Origin: Streptomyces sp. ISL-94
GTDB taxonomy: Bacteria; Actinomycetota; Actinomycetes; Streptomycetales; Streptomycetaceae
NCBI RefSeq assembly: GCF_018614075.1
Contig: NZ_JAGGOZ010000062.1
Location: 37,056 to 101,055, forward strand
Direction: 5' to 3'
DNA: 64,000 nt
A program made the position numbers and the translations under genes. This document shows positions 44,256 through 53,567 of the stretch, in pieces (position 1 is the stretch's first letter; each line of letters begins with the position of its first letter). A model generated the notes under the pieces. The model ran no database searches, was not told the DNA's origin, and worked only from the letters and a program-made list of their open reading frames with translations.

Positions 44256-44361
44256 CACGGTGACGCTGCGGAGCCCCCTTGATCACGTACTGTATGCAGC
44301 TTCTTGCTCCTGCGGCCCCGCAAGCTGGGCTTGACGGTCCGGCTCGTGCGACGATGCAGAT

Positions 44362-46413
44362 ATGAACCGCCTGGCCAACTCGCAGTCGCCATACCTTCTC
44401 CAGCACGCATCCAATCCGGTGGATTGGTGGCCCTGGGAGCAGGCGGCGTTCGAGGAGGCGAAGCGGCGCAACGTACCCGTACTGCTGTCCGTCGGTTACT
44501 CTGCGTGTCATTGGTGTCATGTCATGGCCCACGAGTCCTTCGAGGACGAGCCGGCCGCCGCGTACATGAACGAGCACTTCGTCAACATCAAGGTGGACCG
44601 CGAGGAGCGCCCCGACGTCGACGCCATCTACATGGAGGCCGTGCAGGCCGCCACCGGGCAGGGCGGCTGGCCGATGACCGTCTTCCTCACCGCCGATGCC
44701 GAGCCGTTCTACTTCGGGACCTACTTCCCGCCCGAGCCGCGGCACGGCATGCCCTCCTTCATGCAGGTGCTCGATGGGGTGCGGGCCGCGTGGGTGGGGC
44801 GGCGCGAGGAGGTCGCCGACGTGGCGCAGCGGATCGTACGGGACCTGGCCGGGCGGCAGTTGGACTACGGGAAGGGCGGCACGCCCGGCCCCGAGGAACT
44901 GGCGCAGGCGCTGCTCGCGCTGACGCGGGAGTACGACGCCACGCGCGGCGGGTTCGGCGGGGCGCCGAAGTTCCCGCCGTCCATGGTGCTGGAGTTCCTG
45001 CTGCGCCACCACGCGCGGACGGGTTCCGAGGGTGCGTTGCAGATGGCCGCCGACACGTGTGAGGCCATGGCGCGGGGCGGGATCTACGACCAGCTCGGGG
45101 GCGGTTTCGCGCGGTACTCCGTGGACCGGGAGTGGGTCGTACCGCACTTCGAGAAGATGCTGTACGACAACGCGCTGCTGTGCCGGGTGTACGCGCACCT
45201 GTGGCGGGCCACCGGCTCCGATCTGGCCCGGCGCGTGGCGCTGGAGACCGCCGACTTCATGGTCCGGGAGCTGCGGACCGAGCAGGGCGGCTTCGCCTCC
45301 GCGCTCGACGCCGACAGCGAGGAGCCGCAGAGCGGCCGGCACGTCGAGGGGGCGTACTACGCGTGGACGCCCGCCCAGCTGCGCGAGGTGCTGGGGGAGG
45401 ACGACGGGGATCTGGCCGTCGCCTACTTCGGGGTGACCGAGGAGGGGACCTTCGAGCACGGCAAGTCCGTCCTCCAGCTGCCCCAGGACGGGCCGGCGGC
45501 GGACGCGGAGCGGATCGCCCTGATCCGGGCGCGGCTGCTCGCCGCGCGGGAGGCGCGGCCCGCGCCCGGGCGGGACGACAAGGTCGTCGCCGCCTGGAAC
45601 GGGCTGGCCATCGCCGCCCTGGCCGAGTGCGGGGCCTTCTTCGAGCGGCCGGACCTCGTCGAGCGGGCCACCGAGGCTGCCGATCTGCTCGTCCGCGTGC
45701 ACATGGACGGGCGGGCCCGGCTGGCGCGGACCAGCAAGGACGGTCATGTGGGCGCGAACGCCGGGGTGTTGGAGGACTACGGGGATGTCGCCGAGGGGTT
45801 CCTGGCCCTTGCCGCCGTCACCGGTGAGGGGGTCTGGCTGGAGTTCGCCGGGTTCCTCGTCGATCTCGTGCTCGACCGGTTCACGGCCGAGGACGGGTCC
45901 CTCTACGACACCGCGCACGACGCCGAGAAGCTGATCAGGCGGCCCCAGGACCCCACCGACACCGCCGCTCCCTCCGGCTGGACCGCCGCCGCCGGCGCGC
46001 TGCTCTCGTACGCCGCGCACACCGGGTCGGAGGCGCACCGCACAGCGGCCGAGCGGGCGCTCGCGGTGGTGCACGCCCTGGGACCGCGCGCCCCGCGCTT
46101 CATCGGGCACGGGCTGGCGGTCGCCGAGGCGCTCCTCGACGGGCCGCGCGAGATCGCGGTGGTCGGTCATCTGGAGGACCCGGCGCGGGCCCTGCTGCAC
46201 CGGACGGCGTTGCTGGGGACGGCTCCCGGGGCCGTGGTGGCCACCGGAATGCCGCGTGCGGAGGACGGCAGCGGGGGCGAGTTCCCCCTTCTGGCCGAGC
46301 GCACACTCGTACACGACCTTCCGACGGCGTATGTGTGTCGACATTTCGTCTGCGCGCGGCCTACGACGGATCCGGTCGAGTTGGCGGAGCAGTTGGGTAC
46401 GGTTCGTCCCTGA
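44362..46413 (+). CDS. DUF255 thioredoxin-like protein (YyaL/SSP411 type)
   Basis: A 683-residue protein with an N-terminal thioredoxin-like domain carrying the CHWC pair (Cys49, Cys52 in SACHWCHVMAHESFED). An (alpha/alpha)6 barrel like that of sugar isomerases follows (GGFGGAPKFPPSMVLEFLL, YDQLGGGFARYSVDREW, VPHFEKMLYDNALL). The family is widespread; its reaction is uncertain. ATG 44362 starts the conserved MNRLANSQSPYLLQHA. It marks the right core boundary of the island. Confidence 0.93.
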   Translation: MNRLANSQSPYLLQHASNPVDWWPWEQAAFEEAKRRNVPVLLSVGYSACHWCHVMAHESFEDEPAAAYMNEHFVNIKVDREERPDVDAIYMEAVQAATGQGGWPMTVFLTADAEPFYFGTYFPPEPRHGMPSFMQVLDGVRAAWVGRREEVADVAQRIVRDLAGRQLDYGKGGTPGPEELAQALLALTREYDATRGGFGGAPKFPPSMVLEFLLRHHARTGSEGALQMAADTCEAMARGGIYDQLGGGFARYSVDREWVVPHFEKMLYDNALLCRVYAHLWRATGSDLARRVALETADFMVRELRTEQGGFASALDADSEEPQSGRHVEGAYYAWTPAQLREVLGEDDGDLAVAYFGVTEEGTFEHGKSVLQLPQDGPAADAERIALIRARLLAAREARPAPGRDDKVVAAWNGLAIAALAECGAFFERPDLVERATEAADLLVRVHMDGRARLARTSKDGHVGANAGVLEDYGDVAEGFLALAAVTGEGVWLEFAGFLVDLVLDRFTAEDGSLYDTAHDAEKLIRRPQDPTDTAAPSGWTAAAGALLSYAAHTGSEAHRTAAERALAVVHALGPRAPRFIGHGLAVAEALLDGPREIAVVGHLEDPARALLHRTALLGTAPGAVVATGMPRAEDGSGGEFPLLAERTLVHDLPTAYVCRHFVCARPTTDPVELAEQLGTVRP

Positions 46414-46645
46414 AGTGACCGGAGTACCGTCAATTCCATTTGTCGGCCCGTCTGTTCAGGAACGCGGGTTTTATCTGCACGGCTCCTGACTTTCATGTTC
46501 ACTGCCTAGTCTCGTGTCGTTCGGTACACACCGAGACAGCGCACTGGGGGGTGCGCGCAGGGGGAAGCGGAGGCGGCGGGCCGGGGGGCCCGCCGTGAGC
46601 CTCCGGGGGGTTTCACGGTCCGCCGCTTGGGGTTGCGGCACGTCT

Positions 46646-48097
46646 GTGGGGGACAGTTTGTACACTTCTGTGTTTATTTCCGTGATTTCGCTCGCGCTCT
46701 TCGGGATCGCCGCCTTCACGCTCTGGTGGCAGATGCACGCGTGGCGGACGCCCGAGACGCTCGCGTCCACCCGGTTCGACCGTCCCGACGGGGGCGGCCG
46801 GCTGGCCTTCTCCCTGCTGCTGCCGGCCCGCCACGAACAGGCGGTCCTGGAGCACACCATCGACCGGCTGCTGGAGTCGAGCCACCACGACTACGAGATC
46901 ATCGTGATCGTCGGGCACGACGACCCCGGGACCGCCGCCGTCGCCGAGCGTTCGGCCGCACGGGCCGCCGAACGGGCGCCGGGACTCGTACGCGTCGTCG
47001 TCGACCACCACGGGACCAAGAACAAGCCGAAGGCCCTCAACACCGCCCTCCCGCACTGCCGGGGCGACATCGTCGGGGTCTTCGACGCCGAGGACCAGGT
47101 CCACCCCGAGCTCCTCGCCCACGTCGACCACGCCTTCCGCTCCACCGGCGCCGACGTGGTCCAGGGCGGCGTCCAGCTCATCAACTTCCACTCCAGCTGG
47201 TACAGCCTGCGCAACTGCCTGGAGTACTTCTTCTGGTTCCGCTCCCGGCTGCACCTGCACGCCGAGAAGGGCTTCATCCCGCTCGGCGGCAACACCGTCT
47301 TCGTGCGCACGGAGGTGCTGCGCGAGGCGGGCGGCTGGGACCAGGACTGCCTCGCCGAGGACTGCGACCTGGGGGTGCGGCTCTCGTCGGTCGGCAAGAA
47401 GGTGGTCGTCGCCTACGACTCCGACATGGTGACCCGCGAGGAGACGCCGGGCTCGCTCATGAGCCTGCTCAAGCAGCGGACCCGCTGGAACCAGGGCTTC
47501 CTCCAGGTCTACCGGAAGAAGGACTGGCAGCAGCTGCCCGGCCGCGGGCAGCGCTGGCTGGCCCGCTACACGCTGATGACCCCGTTCCTGCAGGCCGCCT
47601 CCGGGGTGATCATCCCGATCAACTGCGCCGTCGCGGTCTTCCTCGACGTCCCGGTCGGCATCGCGATCATCACCTTCCTCCCGATGCTGACGGCGAGGGT
47701 GACCTTCGTCTTCGAGATCGTCGGCCTGCACGACTTCGGCCGCCAGTACGGGCTGCGCGTCCGCTTCGTGCACTACGTGAAGCTCGTGGTCGGCGGCCCG
47801 TTCTACCAGGTGTTGCTCGCGGGCGCCGCGATCCGCGCGGTCTGGCGCGAGCAGCGCGGCCAGGGCGAGTGGGAACTGACCAGCCACACCGGCGCCCACC
47901 TGACGCCGGCCCCGACCGCCACCGCAGCCCCGGCCGTCACCACGACTGGAGCCCCGGCCGTCACCGCGACTGGAGCCCCGGCCGTCACCGCGACCGCGAC
48001 CGCTGCCCCGGCCACCGCCGCCGCCGCCGCGACTGCGAGGGCGACCACCTCTGCCTCCGCTTCCGCCACCGCGATCCGAGAGGACATCCAGCAGTGA
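46646..48097 (+). CDS. Processive-type family 2 glycosyltransferase
   Basis: The product (about 483 residues) has an N-terminal membrane segment, a GT2 catalytic domain with FDAED (146-150), the acceptor-base LAEDCDLG and QRTRW (277-281), and several C-terminal membrane segments (about 310-400). This is the D,D,D,QxxRW layout of cellulose- or hyaluronan-synthase-like polymerases. An Ala/Thr/Pro tail of about 60 residues is encoded by tandem DNA repeats. GTG 46646 is a working start; GTG 46514 and TTG 46658 are alternatives. It overlaps the next gene by four bases. Confidence 0.82.
   Translation: MGDSLYTSVFISVISLALFGIAAFTLWWQMHAWRTPETLASTRFDRPDGGGRLAFSLLLPARHEQAVLEHTIDRLLESSHHDYEIIVIVGHDDPGTAAVAERSAARAAERAPGLVRVVVDHHGTKNKPKALNTALPHCRGDIVGVFDAEDQVHPELLAHVDHAFRSTGADVVQGGVQLINFHSSWYSLRNCLEYFFWFRSRLHLHAEKGFIPLGGNTVFVRTEVLREAGGWDQDCLAEDCDLGVRLSSVGKKVVVAYDSDMVTREETPGSLMSLLKQRTRWNQGFLQVYRKKDWQQLPGRGQRWLARYTLMTPFLQAASGVIIPINCAVAVFLDVPVGIAIITFLPMLTARVTFVFEIVGLHDFGRQYGLRVRFVHYVKLVVGGPFYQVLLAGAAIRAVWREQRGQGEWELTSHTGAHLTPAPTATAAPAVTTTGAPAVTATGAPAVTATATAAPATAAAAATARATTSASASATAIREDIQQ
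47927..47998 (+). repeat. Three tandem 24-bp repeats in coding sequence
   Basis: The unit GCCCCGGCCGTCACC(A/G)CGAC... of 24 bases occurs three times (47927-47950, 47951-47974, 47975-47998). It encodes APAVT(T/A)TG repeats in the C-terminal tail of the glycosyltransferase. Confidence 0.8.
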
Positions 48098-49830
48098 CCG
48101 CCACCCTGCCCACGGCCACTGATCCCACGTCCCCGACCGCCACCGCCACCGCCACCGAGCCGCGCGTCCCCGCCCAGCGCAGCGGCAGCGGCACCGGCAG
48201 CGGCGGACTCGGCGTCCGGCCGCCCGCGCCCGCCCGACCGCTCGTGCGCTTCCGCAGCTCCCGCCCGGACCTGCTCCTGTGCGGGGCCCTGCTGCTCGTG
48301 ATCGTCCTCGTCCAGGGGTGGAACATCACCCACTTCCCCACCCTCAGCGATGACGAGGGCACCTACCTCGGCCAGGCGTGGGCGGTCCAGCAGGGCGACG
48401 GCCTCGCCCACTACACGTACTGGTACGACCACCCGCCGCTCGGCTGGATCCAGATCGCGGGCCTGACCTACCTGCCGTCCCTCTTCGTGCCCGACTGGAT
48501 GACCGTCGCGCCGATGCGGTTCTCGATGCTCGCGGTGTCCGCCGCCAGCTCCGTCCTGATGTACGTCCTCGCGCGCCGGCTGTGGCTGCCGCGCTGGGCC
48601 GCCGGCCTCGCGATGGCCCTCTTCGGGCTGTCCCCGCTCTCCGTCGTGCTCCAGCGCGAGATCTTCCTCGACAACCTCGCCGTGATGTGGATGCTGCTGG
48701 CCTTCTGCCTCGCCGCGTCGCCCAGCCGCCACCTGTGGCACCACTTCGCATCCGGACTGGCGGCCGCCACCGCCGTCCTGACCAAGGAGACGATGCTGGT
48801 GGTGCTCCCGGCGCTGCTGGTGACGATGTGGCGCCACAGCCACCGCGACACCCGCAAGTTCGCCGTCACCGGAGCCATCACCGCCTGCGTGCTGATCGGG
48901 CTGACGTACCCGCTGTTCGCCCTGCTCAACAGCGAGCTGGTGCCCGGCGCCGGCCACGTCTCGCTCGTCGACGGCATCACCTACCAGATGAGCCGCCCGG
49001 GCTCCGGCTTCATCCTCACCCCCGGCTCCGGCTCGAACGGAGTCTTGCGGTCCTGGCTCTACTACGACACGGTCCTGCCGCTCGGCGGCCTGGCCTGCGC
49101 CGTCCTGCTGACGGCCACCATGCTCCCCCAAGCTCTCGGCTTCGCTCGAGCAGGGGGGACCCCCGTGTCGGTCACCGCCCGCGCGCTCGCCGGGCCCGCA
49201 CTGGCCGCCGTGATCCTGGGCCTCGTCGCCATGCGGCCCTCCGGCTACCTCCCGGCGATGTACGTGATCCAGGCGCTGCCGTTCCTGGCCCTGGTCCTCG
49301 CGGGCGGCGCGGCCGGGATCACGCACGCCCTGCTGCGCCGCCGCCGTTCGGCCGGGGAGCGCAGGCAGCTGGTGTGGGCGCGCCGGGCCCTGGTCGTCGT
49401 ACTCGCCGCGTCCGCCGCGGTGTACGTCCTGCCGCGCTGGTACGACGGCAACCGCACCGCGCTCACGGCCGACGCGAACGCCCCGTACCGGCAGGCCGCG
49501 GCCTGGCTCGGCAGCGAGGTGGCCGAGCCGGCGAAGACCCGCGTCCTGCTCGACGACGCGCTGTGGCTGGACGCCGTCCACCGCGGCTTCGAGCCCGGGC
49601 TCGGTGTCATCTGGTTCTACAAGGCCGATCTCGACCCCGCCGTCACCAAGACCCTGCCGGGCGGCTGGCGGGACATCGACTACGTGGTCTCCTCGCCCAC
49701 GGTGCGCCGCGACGCGGCGGACCTGCCGAACGTGAAGGCCGCACTGGAGCATTCGACGGTGGTGGCCGTCTTCGGCTCGGGCGAGGACCGCATCGAGATA
49801 CGCCGGACCGACCGCGAGAATGGGAGCTGA
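48094..49830 (+). CDS. GT39/ArnT-like membrane glycosyltransferase
   Basis: A 578-residue polytopic membrane protein. The first extracytoplasmic loop has LSDDEGTYLGQAWAVQ, with the acidic pair of lipid-linked sugar transferases of the GT-C fold. YDHPPLGWIQIA and LQREIFLDNLAVMW follow, typical of the PMT/ArnT group, with about 11 membrane spans and a soluble C-terminal domain. It would transfer a sugar from a polyprenyl carrier. The start GTG 48094 overlaps the GT2 stop. A palindromic element lies in frame at 49120-49165. Confidence 0.82.
   Translation: MTATLPTATDPTSPTATATATEPRVPAQRSGSGTGSGGLGVRPPAPARPLVRFRSSRPDLLLCGALLLVIVLVQGWNITHFPTLSDDEGTYLGQAWAVQQGDGLAHYTYWYDHPPLGWIQIAGLTYLPSLFVPDWMTVAPMRFSMLAVSAASSVLMYVLARRLWLPRWAAGLAMALFGLSPLSVVLQREIFLDNLAVMWMLLAFCLAASPSRHLWHHFASGLAAATAVLTKETMLVVLPALLVTMWRHSHRDTRKFAVTGAITACVLIGLTYPLFALLNSELVPGAGHVSLVDGITYQMSRPGSGFILTPGSGSNGVLRSWLYYDTVLPLGGLACAVLLTATMLPQALGFARAGGTPVSVTARALAGPALAAVILGLVAMRPSGYLPAMYVIQALPFLALVLAGGAAGITHALLRRRRSAGERRQLVWARRALVVVLAASAAVYVLPRWYDGNRTALTADANAPYRQAAAWLGSEVAEPAKTRVLLDDALWLDAVHRGFEPGLGVIWFYKADLDPAVTKTLPGGWRDIDYVVSSPTVRRDAADLPNVKAALEHSTVVAVFGSGEDRIEIRRTDRENGS
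49120..49165. repeat. In-frame palindromic element in the GT39-like gene
   Basis: TGCTCCCCCAAGCTC...GAGCAGGGGGGA forms an interrupted hairpin: TCCCCC at 49124-49129 with GGGGGA at 49153-49158, and GCTC with GAGC inside. It adds the peptide MLPQALGFARAGGTP between two membrane regions. From memory the same peptide-encoding palindrome recurs in unrelated Streptomyces genes, so it looks like a mobile-type miniature repeat. Confidence 0.6.
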
Positions 49831-49836
49831 ACCGCC

Positions 49837-51030
49837 ATGAGCGAGGACCTGTGGTCCCCCCATGCCCCGATCGATACGGAACTGACCGCTCCGCAGTCTC
49901 TGGCCGGCACGGTCACCCTCATCATCCCGACCTTCAACGAGGCGGGGAACATCCGCGAGTTGCTGCGCAGGCTCGGTGACGCGCTCCCCGACCACCTGCC
50001 CTGCGCGGTGCTGTTCGTGGACGACTCCACGGACGACACCCCGGCCGTCATCCAGAAGGCGGCCGCGGACCACCCCTTCCCGGTGGCGGTCCTGCACCGG
50101 GAGGTGGCCGAAGGCGGCCTCGGCGGGGCGGTCGTCGAAGGGGTGAAGAGGGCGGACACCGACTGGATCGTCGTCATGGACGCCGACCTCCAGCACCCGC
50201 CCCACCTGGTGCCCGAGCTCGTCGGTGAGGGCGAGCGCACCGGCGCCGACCTCGTCGTCGCCTCCCGCTACATCAGCGGCGGCAGCCGGGCCGGGCTCGC
50301 CGGGAGCTACCGGATCGCCGTCTCGCGCGGTGCGACCTGGCTGACCAAGGGACTCTTCCCGCGTGCGCTGCGCGGGATCAGCGACCCGATGAGCGGCTTC
50401 TTCGCCATGCGCCGCTCGGCGGTCACCGCGGAAGCCCTCAGGCCCCTCGGCTACAAGATCCTGCTGGAGCTGGCGGTGCGCTGCCGCCCGGCCGAGGTGG
50501 CGGAGATCCCGTTCGTCTTCCAGGACCGCTACTCCGGCGCGTCCAAGTCCACCGCCCGCGAGGGCATGCGCTTCCTGGCCCACCTGGCCGCGCTGCGCTC
50601 CGCGACCCGGCCGGCCCGGATGATCGGCTTCGGCCTGATCGGGCTCTCCGGCTTCGTGCCGAACCTGGCCGCGCTCTGGCTGCTCACGCACGCAGGGATG
50701 CACTACCTGCCCGCGGAGATCGTCGCCAACCAGGCCGGGGTGCTGTGGAACTTCCTCCTCATCGAGGCCCTGCTCTTCCGCGACCGGCGCCGGCACCGGC
50801 ACGGGGCGGACCGGGCCGGGCGTTTCGCGCTGCTCGCCAATGCCGACCTGCTGCTGCGGATCCCGCTCATCGCGGTGTTCGTCGCCACACTCGGCATGGC
50901 GGTGCTGCCCGCCACCGCGCTCGCGCTGGTCACCACCTTCGTCCTGCGGTTCGCGGCCACCGAGGCGCTCGTCTACCTGCCACGCAAGGCGCGCAAGGCC
51001 TTCAAGGCCGGGCGCCACGCCAAGAGTTGA
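49837..51030 (+). CDS. DPM1-like glycosyltransferase fused to GtrA domain
   Basis: A 397-residue protein. Residues about 25-260 are a GT2 domain of the polyprenyl-phosphate hexose synthase type (LIIPTFNEAGNI, VDDSTDDTP, VMDADLQHPP, and ISDPMSGFFAMRR). The C-terminal 130 residues have four membrane segments of the GtrA type (FGLIGLSGFVPNLAALW). It should make polyprenyl-phosphate hexose, the donor for the GT39-like enzyme encoded six bases upstream. Confidence 0.88.
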   Translation: MSEDLWSPHAPIDTELTAPQSLAGTVTLIIPTFNEAGNIRELLRRLGDALPDHLPCAVLFVDDSTDDTPAVIQKAAADHPFPVAVLHREVAEGGLGGAVVEGVKRADTDWIVVMDADLQHPPHLVPELVGEGERTGADLVVASRYISGGSRAGLAGSYRIAVSRGATWLTKGLFPRALRGISDPMSGFFAMRRSAVTAEALRPLGYKILLELAVRCRPAEVAEIPFVFQDRYSGASKSTAREGMRFLAHLAALRSATRPARMIGFGLIGLSGFVPNLAALWLLTHAGMHYLPAEIVANQAGVLWNFLLIEALLFRDRRRHRHGADRAGRFALLANADLLLRIPLIAVFVATLGMAVLPATALALVTTFVLRFAATEALVYLPRKARKAFKAGRHAKS

Positions 51031-51053
51031 GCCGCACAGAAGGGAACCTTTCG

Positions 51054-53504
51054 ATGCGTCTGAAGATCCGGCGGAGGGCCGGGCGGCGAGCCGCCCTGCT
51101 GGCCGTCGGGGCGATGACCGCGGGCCTGCTGCTCACCACACCGCAGCAGGCCACGGCCGGAGCGCCCAATCTGCTCGCCAATCCCGGTTTCGAGACCGCC
51201 GGCGCGCCCGGCGCCGACATGCCGTCCTGCTGGTCCACATCGGGCTGGGGCGACAACGACTTCACCTTCACCACCGTCGCCGACGCGCACGGCGGGACCA
51301 AGGCGATGCAGGTCTCGCTCACCCGCCGCGTGGAGGGCGACCGCAAGGCCCTGGTCACCGAGAACTCCACCTGCGCCCCGGCCGTCACACCGGGCAGGCA
51401 GTACGACCTCTCCGCCTGGTACAAGTCGAACACCCCGGACGTCTCGGTGACGGTGTTCCGGCGCGAAGCCACGACCGGGACCTGGCAGTACTGGACCGAC
51501 CTGCAGAATCCCCCGGTCAGCGCCGGATGGGCGCGCACGGAGGTCCGTACGCCGGCCGTCCCGCCCAACACCGACAAGATCGCGTGGGGGCTGTCGGTCT
51601 ACGGGGTGGGCACGCTCACCACCGACGACTACGCGCTGGAGGAGGTCGGGGCGGCGCCGCCCCAGCCGGCCTGCTCGGGTACGGCCGACGAGTGCGCCAA
51701 CGGCAGGTGGGAGGTGATCCCCGCCAAGAACCCGGTGCGTTCGATGCACGCCGTCGTCCTGAAGGGGGGTACCTCCCAGGCCGGAGGCTCCGGGGGAGGC
51801 AAGGTGCTGCTGATCGCGGGCTCGGGCAACGACATCGCCCAGTTCAACGCGGGCACCTTCACCTCGGCCGTCTACGACCCGGCGAACGGGTCCTTCAAGA
51901 CGGTCCCGACGCCGGTGGACATGTTCTGCTCGGGCCACGTGCAGCTGGCGGACGGCCGGGTGCTGGTGATGAGCGGCAACAAGGGCTATCCGTCCGCCGA
52001 CGGCAAGATCGGCTACCAGGGGCTGAAGGACTCGTACATCTTCGACCCGGCCACCGAGACGTACACGAAGGCCAACGACATGAACGGCGGGCACTGGTAC
52101 CCGTCGGCGACGATCCTCGGCAACGGGGACGTGATCTCCTTCGGCGGCCTGAAGGAGGACTCCACGGGCAATGTCACCGCGGAGAAGTTCTCGGCGGCGC
52201 AGGGCAAGTGGCTGCCGATGAACGAGGTCAACCAGACCTGGTCCTACTGGGGCCTGTACCCGTCGATGATCCTCATGCAGGACGGGCGGCTCTTCTACTC
52301 GGGCAGCCACACCTTCGGCAACAACACCGCCGGCTCCGGATCCTCGATCTACGACTACAGCGCCAACACCATCACCGACGTGCCCGGCCTGCGGAAGAAG
52401 GACGAGCGCGACGAGTCGGCGAGCGTGCTGCTGCCCCCGGCGCAGGACCAGCGGGTCCTGACCATCGGCGGCGGCAACAACGAGACCAACCCGGCCGCGA
52501 ACCGGATCACCGACATCATCGACCTGAAGAAGCCGAGCCCCGCCTACACGGCCGGCCCGGACCTCCCGCAGGGCCTGGCCGACACGGGTACGGGGAAGCG
52601 GCCGCAGACCGGGGCCGAGGGCAAGATGTACGTGTCCGCCGTGCTGCTGCCGGACGGCAAGGTGCTGGAGACCGGCGGCGGGCTGCACGACCGGGCCGAC
52701 CCGGTCTACGAGGCCTCGTTCTTCGACCCGGTGACCAACACCTACCAGGCGGGCCTGGCCGCCGACCCGATCCCGCGCACGTACCACTCGGCGTCCTTCC
52801 TGATGCCGGACGGCCGGGTCATGTCGGTCGGCGACAACCCGGGCAACGGCACCTACAACCACAACGTGTCGGTCTACACCCCGCCCTACCTCTTCAAGGG
52901 CGCGCGCCCGCAGATCACTTCGGTGATCGACACGCAGTGGGTGTACGGGGACACGCAGCGGATCACCGTCAACCGGCCGGTCGCCAAGGCGGAGCTGATC
53001 CGTCCGGCGGCGGTCACCCACTCCTCCGACCCGAACCAGCGGTTCGTGGACCTGCCGATGACGGTCGTCAACGGCACCACCATCGACCTCAACCTCACCA
53101 GCAACCCGAACCTGGCGCCGCCCGGCTGGTACATGCTCTTCGCGGTCGACGCGAACGGCATCCCGTCGATCGCGCAGTGGGTGCACGTCGGCGGGGCCCC
53201 GGCCCTGGCGGCCGCCGAGGAGCAGCCCTCGGCGCACCAGCACACCTTCGCGGACAAGCTCGGTCCCGCCAAGGAGAACCCGGCCCGGCGGGACTCGGTC
53301 CCGGTCGCGCCGAGCGTGGCGGGCTGCGACCGCCACTACGGCACGGTCAACCAGTGCGTGCCGACCCGCTTCCCGGCGGAGGTGAAGGAGACGACGAAGG
53401 CCCGCTGCGACTGGCTGGCCTCCCACCAGTACCCGAAGCGCATGAAGGTCAACGGCAGCGACCCCCTGCGCCTCGACCCCGACCGCGACGGCTACGCCTG
53501 CTGA
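51054..53504 (+). CDS. Secreted copper radical (galactose) oxidase, GlxA-like
   Basis: An 816-residue exported protein: signal peptide (about 1-36), N-terminal carbohydrate-binding-like domain (about 37-200), and a seven-bladed Kelch oxidase domain. The likely Cys-Tyr cofactor pair is Cys292 (MFCSGHVQLADGR) and Tyr349 (GGHWYPSATI), with copper ligands in RTYHSASFLMPDGR and THSSDPNQ. A C-terminal excalibur-like piece (CDWLASHQYP, DPDRDGYAC) follows. In streptomycetes GlxA acts with a cellulose-synthase-like protein to mature a tip glycan. Here it closes an operon with three glycosyltransferases, so it likely oxidises that polymer. Confidence 0.88.
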   Translation: MRLKIRRRAGRRAALLAVGAMTAGLLLTTPQQATAGAPNLLANPGFETAGAPGADMPSCWSTSGWGDNDFTFTTVADAHGGTKAMQVSLTRRVEGDRKALVTENSTCAPAVTPGRQYDLSAWYKSNTPDVSVTVFRREATTGTWQYWTDLQNPPVSAGWARTEVRTPAVPPNTDKIAWGLSVYGVGTLTTDDYALEEVGAAPPQPACSGTADECANGRWEVIPAKNPVRSMHAVVLKGGTSQAGGSGGGKVLLIAGSGNDIAQFNAGTFTSAVYDPANGSFKTVPTPVDMFCSGHVQLADGRVLVMSGNKGYPSADGKIGYQGLKDSYIFDPATETYTKANDMNGGHWYPSATILGNGDVISFGGLKEDSTGNVTAEKFSAAQGKWLPMNEVNQTWSYWGLYPSMILMQDGRLFYSGSHTFGNNTAGSGSSIYDYSANTITDVPGLRKKDERDESASVLLPPAQDQRVLTIGGGNNETNPAANRITDIIDLKKPSPAYTAGPDLPQGLADTGTGKRPQTGAEGKMYVSAVLLPDGKVLETGGGLHDRADPVYEASFFDPVTNTYQAGLAADPIPRTYHSASFLMPDGRVMSVGDNPGNGTYNHNVSVYTPPYLFKGARPQITSVIDTQWVYGDTQRITVNRPVAKAELIRPAAVTHSSDPNQRFVDLPMTVVNGTTIDLNLTSNPNLAPPGWYMLFAVDANGIPSIAQWVHVGGAPALAAAEEQPSAHQHTFADKLGPAKENPARRDSVPVAPSVAGCDRHYGTVNQCVPTRFPAEVKETTKARCDWLASHQYPKRMKVNGSDPLRLDPDRDGYAC
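51766..51799. repeat. In-frame palindromic element in the oxidase gene
   Basis: GGGGGGTACCTCCC and CTCCGGGGGAGG form a short imperfect hairpin (CCTCCC at 51772-51777 pairs with GGGAGG at 51794-51799). It encodes a Gly-rich insert KGGTSQAGGSGGGK in a surface loop of the first Kelch blade. It is the second such element in this operon. Confidence 0.5.
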
Positions 53505-53567
53505 GCCCCCGAGGGGCGGGGCAGGCGGGGCAGGGCGGCCAGGAGCAGGGGCCCCGACAGGCCCTGG

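Noticed and set aside
47803..51018. Long open frame of more than 1000 codons antisense to the glycan genes
   Set aside because: A product of high GC and codon bias on the opposite strand; composition is low-complexity and the sense genes are well supported.
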